Of a stretch of 64,000 nucleotides of DNA, positions 56,753 through 64,000 are shown piece by piece. Both the position numbers and the translations under genes were made by a program. How positions within the stretch are numbered: position 1 is the stretch's first letter; each line of letters begins with the position of its first letter. The stretch is from Georgenia wutianyii. Lineage in GTDB: Bacteria > Actinomycetota > Actinomycetes > Actinomycetales > Actinomycetaceae. Location of the stretch: contig NZ_CP040899.1 in NCBI RefSeq assembly GCF_006349365.1, positions 3,162,001-3,226,000 of the forward strand, read 5' to 3'. A model generated the notes under the pieces. It saw only the letters and a program-made list of their open reading frames with translations. It was not told the DNA's origin and ran no database searches.

Positions 56753-59700
56753 CTACGGGGTGCGGCGCAGACCGATGGTGTCCTCGCCGTCACCGTCCCA
56801 GTCGCCCACGTAGACCTCGTCACCGAGGCGTCCGTAGGCCATGACGGTGTCCGCCGGGCCACCGGTGAGGGAGTTCTTCACGTGGAAGACGATCCCTCGA
56901 CGCACGGCGAGGGTGTCCTCGCCGTCGCCGTCCCAGTCGCCGGCGTAGACCTCGTCGGTCGCCCGCCCGTAGACGAGCACGGTGTCGGCCTTGCCGCCGG
57001 TGAGGGAGTCCTTCACGTGGTACTCCGCGCCCCGGCGCACCGCGAAGGTGTCGGTGCCGTTGCCGTCCCAGTCGCCGACGAGGACGTCGTCGCCGGGCCG
57101 TCCGTAGACGAGCTCGACGTCGGCCTTGCCACCGGTGAGGGAGTTCTTCACGTGGTAGACGTTCCCGCGACGCACGGCCAGGGTGTCGGTGCCGTCACCG
57201 TCCCAGTCGCCGACGAGGACGACGTCCCCGGGGCGGCCGTAGGTGAACACGGACTGCGCCGGGCCACCGGCGGGCCGGTTGTTCACGTGGAAGGTCGCAC
57301 CGCGGCGGACCGTGATGGAGTCACGGCCGTCGCCGTCCCAGTCGCCGATGAGCACCTCGTCCGTCCAGCGGCCGTAGACGAAGGCGTGGTCGGCCGACCC
57401 GCCCTCCCAGCCGTTGGTGAGGAAGAAGCCGTACTGCGGCTGGGGCTGCGGCTGCGGCTGCGGCATCGTGACGGTCACCGGCACCTGGATGGTGGTCCCG
57501 CTGGGAGCGGCGACCAGCTCGAGCGAGTACTGCCCGGCGAAGCCTGCCGGGACGGTGAAGACCACCGTCGCCGCGCCGTCGGTGACGGCCGCGGTCCCCA
57601 GGGCGGTGCGCTGTCCGCCGGCTCCCACGAGGGAGACGGTCAGCTCGGTGTTGGCCGGGCTGCCCTTGGAGGTGAGGTCGAGGCGGGACACCTCGAAGGA
57701 GACGGCCTGGCCGGGCTCCAGCTGCGAGGGCAGCGGGTCGATGACCGTCGCCCGGCGGGCGAAGTCCGGCGACAGGGGCGAGGCCTCCCGGAGGTAGCCG
57801 ATCCACGCGTCGCGGTCGATGAGGCCGGTCTGCTGGACGTCGGTGGCGCCCTTGAAGACGGAGAAGTTGTCACCGCCCTGCGCGAGGAAGGAGAACGTCC
57901 CGATGCGGTAGTCCGCCTCGAGGTCGAGCGGCTCGCCGTCGACCGTCACCGAGGTGATCCGCTCACCGCGCGGCGCCGCCGGGTCCATCGTGTAGGACAC
58001 GTTGTCCGACAGCCCGAGGTGGAGGAAGGACCGCGAGGAGCCGTCCGGCTGCCACTGCTGCTCGAGCATCTGCTTGACCTGCTCGCCGGAGAGCGTCACC
58101 GTCCACAGGTCGTTGAGGAACGGCAGGACGGCGTTGGCCTCCGCGAACGTGACCTCACCGTCCGCCTCGGCCCCGGTGGACGTGTAGAGCAGCTCGGCCC
58201 GCAGGCCGCCGGGGTTGACGACGCCGATCTGGGCGCCGCCGCGGTGGTCCTCGCTCAGCGTCTCGCGCAGGGCGTCGGCCACGAGGTTGCCCAGCGTGGA
58301 CTCCGCCGCGCGGTCGTCGCGTGCACCGGCGGCGGTGTACGCCGTCGTGATGTCGGCGGTCACCGAGCCCACGACCTCGCGGCCCTTCTCGTCGGCCACC
58401 GCGAGCGCGGCGTCGAGGATGGTCTTGACCTCCGCGACACGCGGGTAGGCCGCCACGAGCTCTGCCACCGGCGCGGTGGACGCGGGGACGTTGCGGTGGT
58501 CGTAGTCGACGACGTCGCCCGTCTCGGCGTCCACGGTGAGGACCACCTGGGAGACGAACTCCCCGTAGCTCTCACCCTGGATGACCGGGCGGGACTCCCC
58601 GTCGACGCCGGGCACCGGGCCGTCCCAGGCGTAGACCTTGTGGGTGTGGCCGTTGAAGATGGCGTCGACCTTCGCGCTCGTGTCGTTGACGATCCGGTCG
58701 AAGATCTCGCTGGTCGCCACCTCCTCCTCGAGGGTGGAGGTGCTCTCGAAGCCCGCGCCCTCGTGGTAGGCGGCGACGATGACGTCGGCCTCGCCGTTGG
58801 TGGCGTTGCCGTCGGTGAGCTCGGCCGCGACGCGGTTGACCGCCTCGACCGGGTCACCGAACTCGAGGTCGGCGATCCCGCCGGGGCTGACGAGCGTCGG
58901 AGTCTCCTCGGTCACCGCGCCGATGACGGCGACGGTGAGGCCCTGGACCTCGACCGTCTCGTAGGCGTCCAGGGCGGGCGCGCCGGTGTCGGCGAAGGTG
59001 ACGTTGGCGCCGAGGTGGGAGAAGTCCGCCCAGTCGCTCACCTGTCCGGTGAGGTTGTCGTACCCGCCGTCGAACTCGTGGTTGCCCACGGCCGAGGTGA
59101 GGAGGTCGAGCGCGTTGAGGATCTCGACGGTCGGCCGGTCCTCCTGGAGGGAGGAGGTGAACAGCGAGGCGCCGATGTTGTCGCCGGAGGAGAAGAGGAC
59201 GGTGTTCTCCTCACCCTCCTCGGCGCGCAGCCGCTCGATGGTCCCCGCGAAGCCGAGCGTGTCGTTCGTCGTGACACCGTCGGCGGTCACGTCCGCGAAC
59301 AGCCGGCCGTGGAAGTCGTTGAACGCGAGGAGGTTGATGTCGACCGTCGGCCGGTCCTCGACGAGGTCGATGCCGACGAGGATCGGGTCGTGGTCGCTCG
59401 AGCGGTACGGCGAGGCGTCGTGGAAGTCCGTGACGTTGTAGTTGTGCCGGCTGTACTCGAAGGCGATGGACTCGTAGGAGTTGATGTTCCAGATGTCCGC
59501 GTCGGTGACGGCCTCGAAGGCCGCCGGGCTGGCCAGGACGTGGTCGAGGGAGCCGACCATCGAGCCGAAGGCGTAGGTCGACTTCTCCGTGAGCTCCTGG
59601 GCGACGTTCGTGTAGTCCTGCCCGTAGAGGACCTCGAGCGGGTCCTCCATCGTGTAGGAGTTGAAGTCGCCGACGAGGAAGACGAGGTCGGTCTGCGCCT

Positions 59701-61909
59701 CGCCCGCCACGGTGTCGGCGAAGGCGGCGAGCGCCTCGGCCTGGCGGACCCGGTCGGCGTTGGACGCCCCCTGGCCGTCGCCCTGGTCGGCGTTGACGCC
59801 GCTGCCCGAGCCCTTGGACTTGAAGTGGTTGTTGATGACGACGAACGTGTCGGCGTCGGGCTCGCCGACGAGGGCGAACTCCTGGGCCATCGGCTGGCGC
59901 GCGTTGGCGAACGCGTCGTTGCCGATGAGGATCGTCGTGTCACCGACCGGCTCGACCGAGGCCGTGCGGTAGATGAACGCGTTGCGGATGACGTCCTCCT
60001 CCGCCGGGAACGCGGCCGGTGAGGCGACGTAGCCCCACACGCCGTCGCCCGCGACGGCGTTGAGCGCCTCGACGAGCCCTGCGAGCGCGTGGTCGCGGTC
60101 GGCCGGCGCGTTGCCCGGGACGAAGGAGAAGGAGTTCTCGATCTCCTGGAGGGCGACGACGTCGGCGTCCAGCGCGTTGACCGCGGCGACGATCTTCTCG
60201 GTCTGGCGGGCGAGGTCGGCAGCGTCCCAGGCGCCGCGGACGTCGCAGTTGCGCGCCGTCGTCGGGTTGCCCGCGCGGTCGTTGTAGCCCTGGCAGGCGG
60301 GCTGCTCCTCGGCCCCGAGGTGGGTGAAGTAGTTGAGCACGTTGAAGGTGGCGAGCGTGACGTCGCCGCCGACCTCGGCCGGGGCCGCGGGCCGGGTGTC
60401 GGGCCAGGTGATCGGCTGGACGTCCGCCGCGTTGTCACCGGTCAGGCGCGTCTGCGGCTGGAGGTTCCAGGTGGCGTCCTCGTTGGCGACGGTGCGCCGG
60501 AAGTCGAGGACGACCGGGCGCTCGAAGTCCACCGGGGCGCCCACGCGGACGGGGTTGTCCGTCGTCAGGTAGGGCAGCGGGGTGTTGTGGTCGGCGAAGG
60601 AGAAGTTCGTCCAGTCGTGGCTCGCGCCGTCGTCCAGGCGGATCTCACGGTCGGCGTTCGCCGCGACGAGCTCGGTGTACTCGGTGGTGCGGGGCGCGAC
60701 GACGTCGGTCGGCTGGCGCAGCGGCTCGGTGCCGGCGGCCAGGCCCACCCAGCCGAAACGGTTGGTGTTGTAGTTGTCGGTGACGGTGAAGTCCCCCTGC
60801 GGGGCGAGGAGCATGCTCTCGAAGGGCTCGCGCTCGGCGAGCGCGGGCAGCTCGATCGCCGCCGGGACGACCGGCTCGGCAGCCTCGTCGAGCACGGTGA
60901 AGGTCTGCGCGGTGAGCTGGGTGAGACCGAAGTACTCGCTCGCGGCGCCGGTGACCTCGACGTGGTCCCCGACCTTCACGGTGTTCGCGAAGGCGGTGCC
61001 GCCGCCGAAGACGAAGATCCCGTGGGAGGCGGTGTGCCCCTCGAGGTCCGCGCCGGTCCCCGGGGTCTGGATGAAGGCGCCGTTGAAGCCGCCCGTGGGG
61101 TAGACACCGGTGACGACGCCACGGGTGGCGACGACCTGGCCGGCGAGCGGCGTCGTGTCACCGGCACCCTGGATCTCGGCGATCGTCCGCATCTCGGGCG
61201 GGTCGGTCGGCTCGGGCTCGGGCTCGGGGGCCGGGGCCTCGGTGCCCGCGGCGTTGCGCGGCGTCGGTGCCGCCATCGTGAAGTCTGCGGAGTTGTCGTC
61301 CGTGTCGGCGCCCTCGGCCCGCTGCCACGACAGCGGGTCGGAGTTGCCACCCTGGTTCGCGGCCGGCGCCGTCTCGAACGTCGTCGCGGTGCCGGTACCG
61401 ACGAGGTCGAGGATCGCGCCGTCGAGGTCACCGGTCGCGACGGGGCCCTGCGGGAGCGTCACCGGGGCGGTGCCGTCCACGAGGACGACGACGCCGTTCG
61501 ACCCTTGCGGGTTCATCGTCGAGCGCACGTCCGGGCTGGGCAGCGCCTGACCGGTCGTGCCGTTCGAGGCACCCTCGACGAGGTAGTAGCCGCCCGGGGC
61601 GATCGTGCCCGAGAGCGGGACGACCGAGGTCGTCGCCGCTACCCCGGTGGCGGAGCGGTACTGCAGGGTCATGCCGTCGAGCGGGACCGCCTCCTCCGTC
61701 GGGTTGTACAGCTCGACGAACTTGTTGAGGTACGGCTGGTTCGCGCTGCCACCACGGGCGTACACCTCGTTGATGACGACGGCGGACCCGTCGGGTGCGG
61801 CGGCGGCGGGAGCCACGGCGAGGAGCGGGGAGAGGACGAGGGAGGCGATCCCGACCGCGGCGACACCCCCTCTGCTACGCATGGCGGACCTACGGGGGAC
61901 TCGACTCAC
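56753..61909 (-). CDS. secreted ExeM/NucH-type nuclease fused to 5'-nucleotidase
   Basis: A 1718-residue exported enzyme. Order: signal peptide; lamin-tail-like domain (VVINEVYARGGSANQPYLNKF); OB-type segment; EEP nuclease domain (TLATFNVLNYF, VVALQEIEN, LVGDFNSYTMEDP, SSDHDPILVGID); then a full 5'-nucleotidase (LLAFNDFHGRLFADV, SSGDNIGASLF, GNHEFDGGYDNL, FNGHTHKVYAWDG); an Ig-like linker; and 4.5 repeats of 45 residues with GDWDGDG. It could release nucleosides and phosphate from extracellular DNA. GTG 61909 has a GGAGAAGGAG site. Confidence 0.9.
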   Translation of the reverse strand: MSRVPRRSAMRSRGGVAAVGIASLVLSPLLAVAPAAAAPDGSAVVINEVYARGGSANQPYLNKFVELYNPTEEAVPLDGMTLQYRSATGVAATTSVVPLSGTIAPGGYYLVEGASNGTTGQALPSPDVRSTMNPQGSNGVVVLVDGTAPVTLPQGPVATGDLDGAILDLVGTGTATTFETAPAANQGGNSDPLSWQRAEGADTDDNSADFTMAAPTPRNAAGTEAPAPEPEPEPTDPPEMRTIAEIQGAGDTTPLAGQVVATRGVVTGVYPTGGFNGAFIQTPGTGADLEGHTASHGIFVFGGGTAFANTVKVGDHVEVTGAASEYFGLTQLTAQTFTVLDEAAEPVVPAAIELPALAEREPFESMLLAPQGDFTVTDNYNTNRFGWVGLAAGTEPLRQPTDVVAPRTTEYTELVAANADREIRLDDGASHDWTNFSFADHNTPLPYLTTDNPVRVGAPVDFERPVVLDFRRTVANEDATWNLQPQTRLTGDNAADVQPITWPDTRPAAPAEVGGDVTLATFNVLNYFTHLGAEEQPACQGYNDRAGNPTTARNCDVRGAWDAADLARQTEKIVAAVNALDADVVALQEIENSFSFVPGNAPADRDHALAGLVEALNAVAGDGVWGYVASPAAFPAEEDVIRNAFIYRTASVEPVGDTTILIGNDAFANARQPMAQEFALVGEPDADTFVVINNHFKSKGSGSGVNADQGDGQGASNADRVRQAEALAAFADTVAGEAQTDLVFLVGDFNSYTMEDPLEVLYGQDYTNVAQELTEKSTYAFGSMVGSLDHVLASPAAFEAVTDADIWNINSYESIAFEYSRHNYNVTDFHDASPYRSSDHDPILVGIDLVEDRPTVDINLLAFNDFHGRLFADVTADGVTTNDTLGFAGTIERLRAEEGEENTVLFSSGDNIGASLFTSSLQEDRPTVEILNALDLLTSAVGNHEFDGGYDNLTGQVSDWADFSHLGANVTFADTGAPALDAYETVEVQGLTVAVIGAVTEETPTLVSPGGIADLEFGDPVEAVNRVAAELTDGNATNGEADVIVAAYHEGAGFESTSTLEEEVATSEIFDRIVNDTSAKVDAIFNGHTHKVYAWDGPVPGVDGESRPVIQGESYGEFVSQVVLTVDAETGDVVDYDHRNVPASTAPVAELVAAYPRVAEVKTILDAALAVADEKGREVVGSVTADITTAYTAAGARDDRAAESTLGNLVADALRETLSEDHRGGAQIGVVNPGGLRAELLYTSTGAEADGEVTFAEANAVLPFLNDLWTVTLSGEQVKQMLEQQWQPDGSSRSFLHLGLSDNVSYTMDPAAPRGERITSVTVDGEPLDLEADYRIGTFSFLAQGGDNFSVFKGATDVQQTGLIDRDAWIGYLREASPLSPDFARRATVIDPLPSQLEPGQAVSFEVSRLDLTSKGSPANTELTVSLVGAGGQRTALGTAAVTDGAATVVFTVPAGFAGQYSLELVAAPSGTTIQVPVTVTMPQPQPQPQPQYGFFLTNGWEGGSADHAFVYGRWTDEVLIGDWDGDGRDSITVRRGATFHVNNRPAGGPAQSVFTYGRPGDVVLVGDWDGDGTDTLAVRRGNVYHVKNSLTGGKADVELVYGRPGDDVLVGDWDGNGTDTFAVRRGAEYHVKDSLTGGKADTVLVYGRATDEVYAGDWDGDGEDTLAVRRGIVFHVKNSLTGGPADTVMAYGRLGDEVYVGDWDGDGEDTIGLRRTP
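56768..57415 (-). repeat. 135-bp coding tandem repeats (FG-GAP-like)
   Basis: About 4.5 tandem copies encoding 45 residues of the form YGRpgDeVlVGDWDGDGtDT followed by VRRG, HVKNSLTGG. The GDWDGDG loops look like calcium-binding FG-GAP/VCBS turns and probably form an end-to-end surface-binding blade structure. Confidence 0.85.
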
Positions 61910-62181
61910 GGTTTCTCCTTCTCCGGCTGTGTCCGGGAGTGAAGGTGCGCGCGGCTGCGAGCGCACGGTGGAGGGGAAGGTCCGCTCATCATGTGGCACA
62001 TGTCATGTGCGCGTCAAAGTCTCACAGAACGAGACGCGACCCGTTCATCTCGTCGTCACCTGGCGGCAACCTGGCCGCCGGGCGGCAGAATCGCGGAACG
62101 ACGTGCACCCCGCGCGGTTGACCGCGATCATGGGCGTGCACGAGACCACGAGAGGCGCTTCGGCGCGGAGAAGAGGATCGC

Positions 62182-62652
62182 GTGAGTACCCAGGCACCGC
62201 ACGACTCCGGGCGGCCTCCAGAGGGCTTCAGCACGCCGGCGGGGGCACCCCGCTCCGGCCCGGCCGCGGCACGCCCCACGATGGGCGAGCTCGTCGCCCG
62301 GGTGTCCGAGCAGTTCTCCCGCATCCTGCGCGGGGAGATCGAGCTCATCCAGGTCAAGCTGGCCGACAAGGCGAAGCACGTCGGCGTCGGCGCCGGCTTC
62401 TTCGCCGTCGCCGGGCTCCTCGCCCTCTACGCCCTCGGCGTGCTCATCACGGCCGCCGTGCTCGGGCTGGCCGTCGCCCTGCCCGCCTGGCTCTCGGCCC
62501 TCATCGTCGGGGTCGTCCTGCTCATCATCGCCGCGGTCGCCGCCCTCATCGGGAAGAAGAAGGTCCAGGAGGGCCAGGCACCGTCGGCCGAGGAGACCAA
62601 GGCCAACCTCAAGGCCGACGTGGACGCGGTGAAGAAGGGGATCCAGTCATGA
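62182..62652 (+). CDS. phage-holin-family (DUF1469-type) membrane protein
   Basis: A 156-residue protein with two close hydrophobic helices (about residues 76-97 and 103-126) and amphipathic flanks. PF07332 members are mostly chromosomal in actinobacteria and are not real holins. GTG 62182 follows AAGAGGATC. It overlaps the DUF3618 gene by four bases. Confidence 0.8.
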   Translation: MSTQAPHDSGRPPEGFSTPAGAPRSGPAAARPTMGELVARVSEQFSRILRGEIELIQVKLADKAKHVGVGAGFFAVAGLLALYALGVLITAAVLGLAVALPAWLSALIVGVVLLIIAAVAALIGKKKVQEGQAPSAEETKANLKADVDAVKKGIQS

Positions 62653-62939
62653 GCGAGAAGCGCACTCCCGAGCAGATCGAGGCGGACCTCGTCCGCACCC
62701 GCGAGGAGCTCGCCTCCTCGGTGGACGAGCTGAGCACCATGCTCGACCCCCGCGTACAGCTGAAGGAGGCGAAGGAGAACATCTCCTCCGCCGCGAAGAA
62801 CGCGGTCGACGACGTCACCGCCAAGGCAGGCTCGGTCCTCGACCGCGTGAAGGCGGGCGACCCCAAGGTCATCGGGATCCTCGGCGCAGGGGCGGCCGCC
62901 GTCGCGGCAGTCATCGCCCTCGCCGCCCGCAGGTCCTGA
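62649..62939 (+). CDS. DUF3618 family protein
   Basis: A 96-residue protein: RTPEQIEADLVRTREELASSVDELSTMLDP (coiled coil), then a central helix and a C-terminal membrane helix. This is the DUF3618 pattern and it is nearly always found next to the holin-family protein, as here. Function unknown; a membrane-associated stress role is possible. Confidence 0.85.
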   Translation: MSEKRTPEQIEADLVRTREELASSVDELSTMLDPRVQLKEAKENISSAAKNAVDDVTAKAGSVLDRVKAGDPKVIGILGAGAAAVAAVIALAARRS

Positions 62940-62967
62940 CCCGCGACGACGGCGACGCCGGCCGGGC

Positions 62968-63186
62968 CTACCGGACGGCGTCCGTCGTCATGCCCGCGCC
63001 CAGGCCGTTGGCGACGAGCAGCTCGTCGACCTCGCTGCGGCGGTAGCGGCGGTGCCCGCCGAGGGTCCGGACCGCCGTGAGCTTCCCCGCGTTGGCCCAA
63101 CGCGTGACCGTCTTGGGGTCGACGCGGAAGCGGGCGGCGACCTCGCCGGGGGTCAGCAGTGTCTCCTCGCGGTAGTTCTCGTTCAT
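62968..63186 (-). CDS. bldC: BldC-family MerR-like regulator
   Basis: A 72-residue winged-helix protein without effector domain: ETLLTPGEVAARFRVDPKTV, TRWANAGKLTAVRTLGGHRRYRRSEV. It agrees closely with Streptomyces BldC, a developmental regulator that binds DNA repeats as head-to-tail oligomers. In non-sporulating actinobacteria its targets are unclear. Start ATG 63186. Confidence 0.92.
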   Translation of the reverse strand: MNENYREETLLTPGEVAARFRVDPKTVTRWANAGKLTAVRTLGGHRRYRRSEVDELLVANGLGAGMTTDAVR

Positions 63187-63455
63187 GGTGCACCTCAGAT
63201 CCGTCGCTCGCGTCCGGGCGCTGCCCGACGCGCTTTTCAGCACCGTAACTCGTGCGAATCGGGCGAAACGCGGACGATGGTCCCAAGGTGCCTTTAGCGG
63301 GCGCGGCTAGCCAGTGAGAGGCCGCACGTCGGCGTAGATGGTCGAACCGCCCGTTGACCATGTACCGTGGGGCACACGAACCATGACCACAGCACTGGGG
63401 CCGCACTGACCTTGTCGGTGCCTGCCCCTCTTCTACGTTGGAGGGGGTCGACGCC

Positions 63456-63650
63456 ATGGGGCGCGGCCGTCAGAAGGCCAAGCAGACGAAGGTCGCCCGT
63501 AGGCTGAAGTACTACAGCCCGGAGACCGACTACCGTGCGCTCGAACGCGAGCTCACGGCGCAGGCCACCCATTCTGGGCACACGGACAACTACTACGAGG
63601 TCCCCTCCGCAGAGGACGACGACGACGACTGGAGCACCCGCTCCGGCTGA
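63456..63650 (+). CDS. DUF3073 family protein
   Basis: A 64-residue protein starting MGRGRQKAKQTKVARRLKYY, with a basic N-terminus and an acidic end (EDDDDDWSTRSG). Conserved next to purM in actinobacteria, as seen here. Function unknown. A GGAGGGGG ribosome site precedes ATG 63456. Confidence 0.92.
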   Translation: MGRGRQKAKQTKVARRLKYYSPETDYRALERELTAQATHSGHTDNYYEVPSAEDDDDDWSTRSG

Positions 63651-63731
63651 GACTCGTCTCTGCCTCTCTCGACGCCGCCGCCCACCCGGACGGCGGCGTG
63701 GTGCTGGACGGAGCGGACGCACGCTCACGCG

Positions 63732-63765
63732 CGCCCGCCCGGCCCTCGCCGGGGCCGGGCGGGCG
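63732..63765. terminator. bidirectional terminator between DUF3073 and purM
   Basis: Perfect 14-bp stem CGCCCGCCCGGCCC/GGGCCGGGCGGGCG with a six-base loop between convergent genes. Confidence 0.7.
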
Positions 63766-63823
63766 TGCGCACGTGCGGCGCCGGCCACCCGCGAGGGCAG
63801 GACGGCGCCGGCGCGGGTGAGCG

Positions 63824-64000
63824 CTACACGCAGTAGGAGCCGTGCAGCCGCACGGCTCCTCCGCGCATGCCCTTGGTGCCGGTGACGACGTCCTCGTCCT
63901 GGTCGGTGAGACGCGTGACCGTCCCGAGCTCCCACGCCCCGACCCCGGCGGCCTGCGCGGTCGCCACCGCGCGGGCGGCGGCGTCGGGCGTGAGCACGGC
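63824..64000 (-). CDS. purM: phosphoribosylformylglycinamidine cyclo-ligase, C-terminus
   Basis: The last 58 codons of a gene running off the right edge. The peptide ends GTKGMRGGAVRLHGSYCV and contains AWELGTVTRLTDQDEDVV, resembling the end of PurM (AIR synthetase), which acts in purine synthesis. The DUF3073-purM adjacency is conserved in actinobacteria. The fragment is short, so identity is probable, not certain. Confidence 0.7.
   Translation of the reverse strand, partial: AVLTPDAAARAVATAQAAGVGAWELGTVTRLTDQDEDVVTGTKGMRGGAVRLHGSYCV

Noticed and set aside
62182..62939. Prophage remnant, because of a holin-family protein
   Set aside because: The protein is a chromosomal PF07332 type coupled to DUF3618, and no other phage genes are present.

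Overview
The window is high-GC, densely packed chromosomal DNA from an actinobacterium, most likely a member of the Micrococcales (Cellulomonas/Georgenia-like). This placement is inferred from gene content: mycothiol synthase (mshD), BldC, GlnR, DUF3073, an F420-dependent glucose-6-phosphate dehydrogenase, an RNA-degradosome-type ppk1 with MutT1, and many GTG starts. I see no insertion sequence, integrase, plasmid or phage gene and no CRISPR array. It reads as core chromosome with a few lineage-specific regulatory and repeat features.

Layout. 1-6.5 kb: start of ftsH, then hpt, tilS and an F420-associated zinc protease in one operon, dacB divergent from ppa, and a RipA-like NlpC/P60 hydrolase with upstream 9-bp repeats. 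6.8-11.8 kb: a metY-metX operon behind a possible leaderless leader peptide, an alpha/beta hydrolase, and a stand-alone RAMA-domain protein. 12-20 kb: a fused FAD/Fe-S oxidoreductase, fgd, a citrate/2-methylcitrate synthase and pyruvate phosphate dikinase. 20-24.4 kb: GNAT, pirin, a membrane protein and an ECF sigma factor that share a promoter motif although a NUDIX gene separates them, and CsbD. 24.5-33.2 kb: clpC, macro-domain protein, dtd, DUF2516, FUSC-like protein, ygfZ, nitrobindin, a membrane protein and glnR. 33.2-38.1 kb: a candidate structured RNA, a lipoprotein and pstSCAB with a PHO-box-like repeat. 38.1-41 kb: an operon DUF4397 - class F sortase - ECF sigma - anti-sigma, preceded by a SigK-like promoter. 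41-47 kb: ppk1-mutT1, mshD and two tandem paralogous genes, then a cysteine-poor HesB-like protein. 47.3-64 kb: tRNA-Lys, DEAD-box helicase, GlsB, EEP nuclease, msrB, GNAT, pfkB-surE, an XRE regulator with an apparent self-operator, CDF transporter, zincin, tRNA-Glu/Asp/Phe, a 1718-residue secreted nuclease/5'-nucleotidase, phage-holin-family and DUF3618 proteins, bldC, DUF3073 and the end of purM.

Themes. Several units handle stress and envelope functions (clpC, CsbD, GlsB, msrB, mycothiol synthase, RipA-like hydrolase, dacB, sortase). Phosphate is covered by pst, ppk1, ppa and a secreted nucleotidase. The most unusual features lie between genes: two families of short tandem or inverted repeats at gene 3' ends, one family present in opposite orientation 25 kb apart; the paired ECF promoters; the leader peptide before metY; and a four-way-junction RNA candidate after glnR. 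All functions come from reading the sequence and remembered family knowledge; no database search was run.
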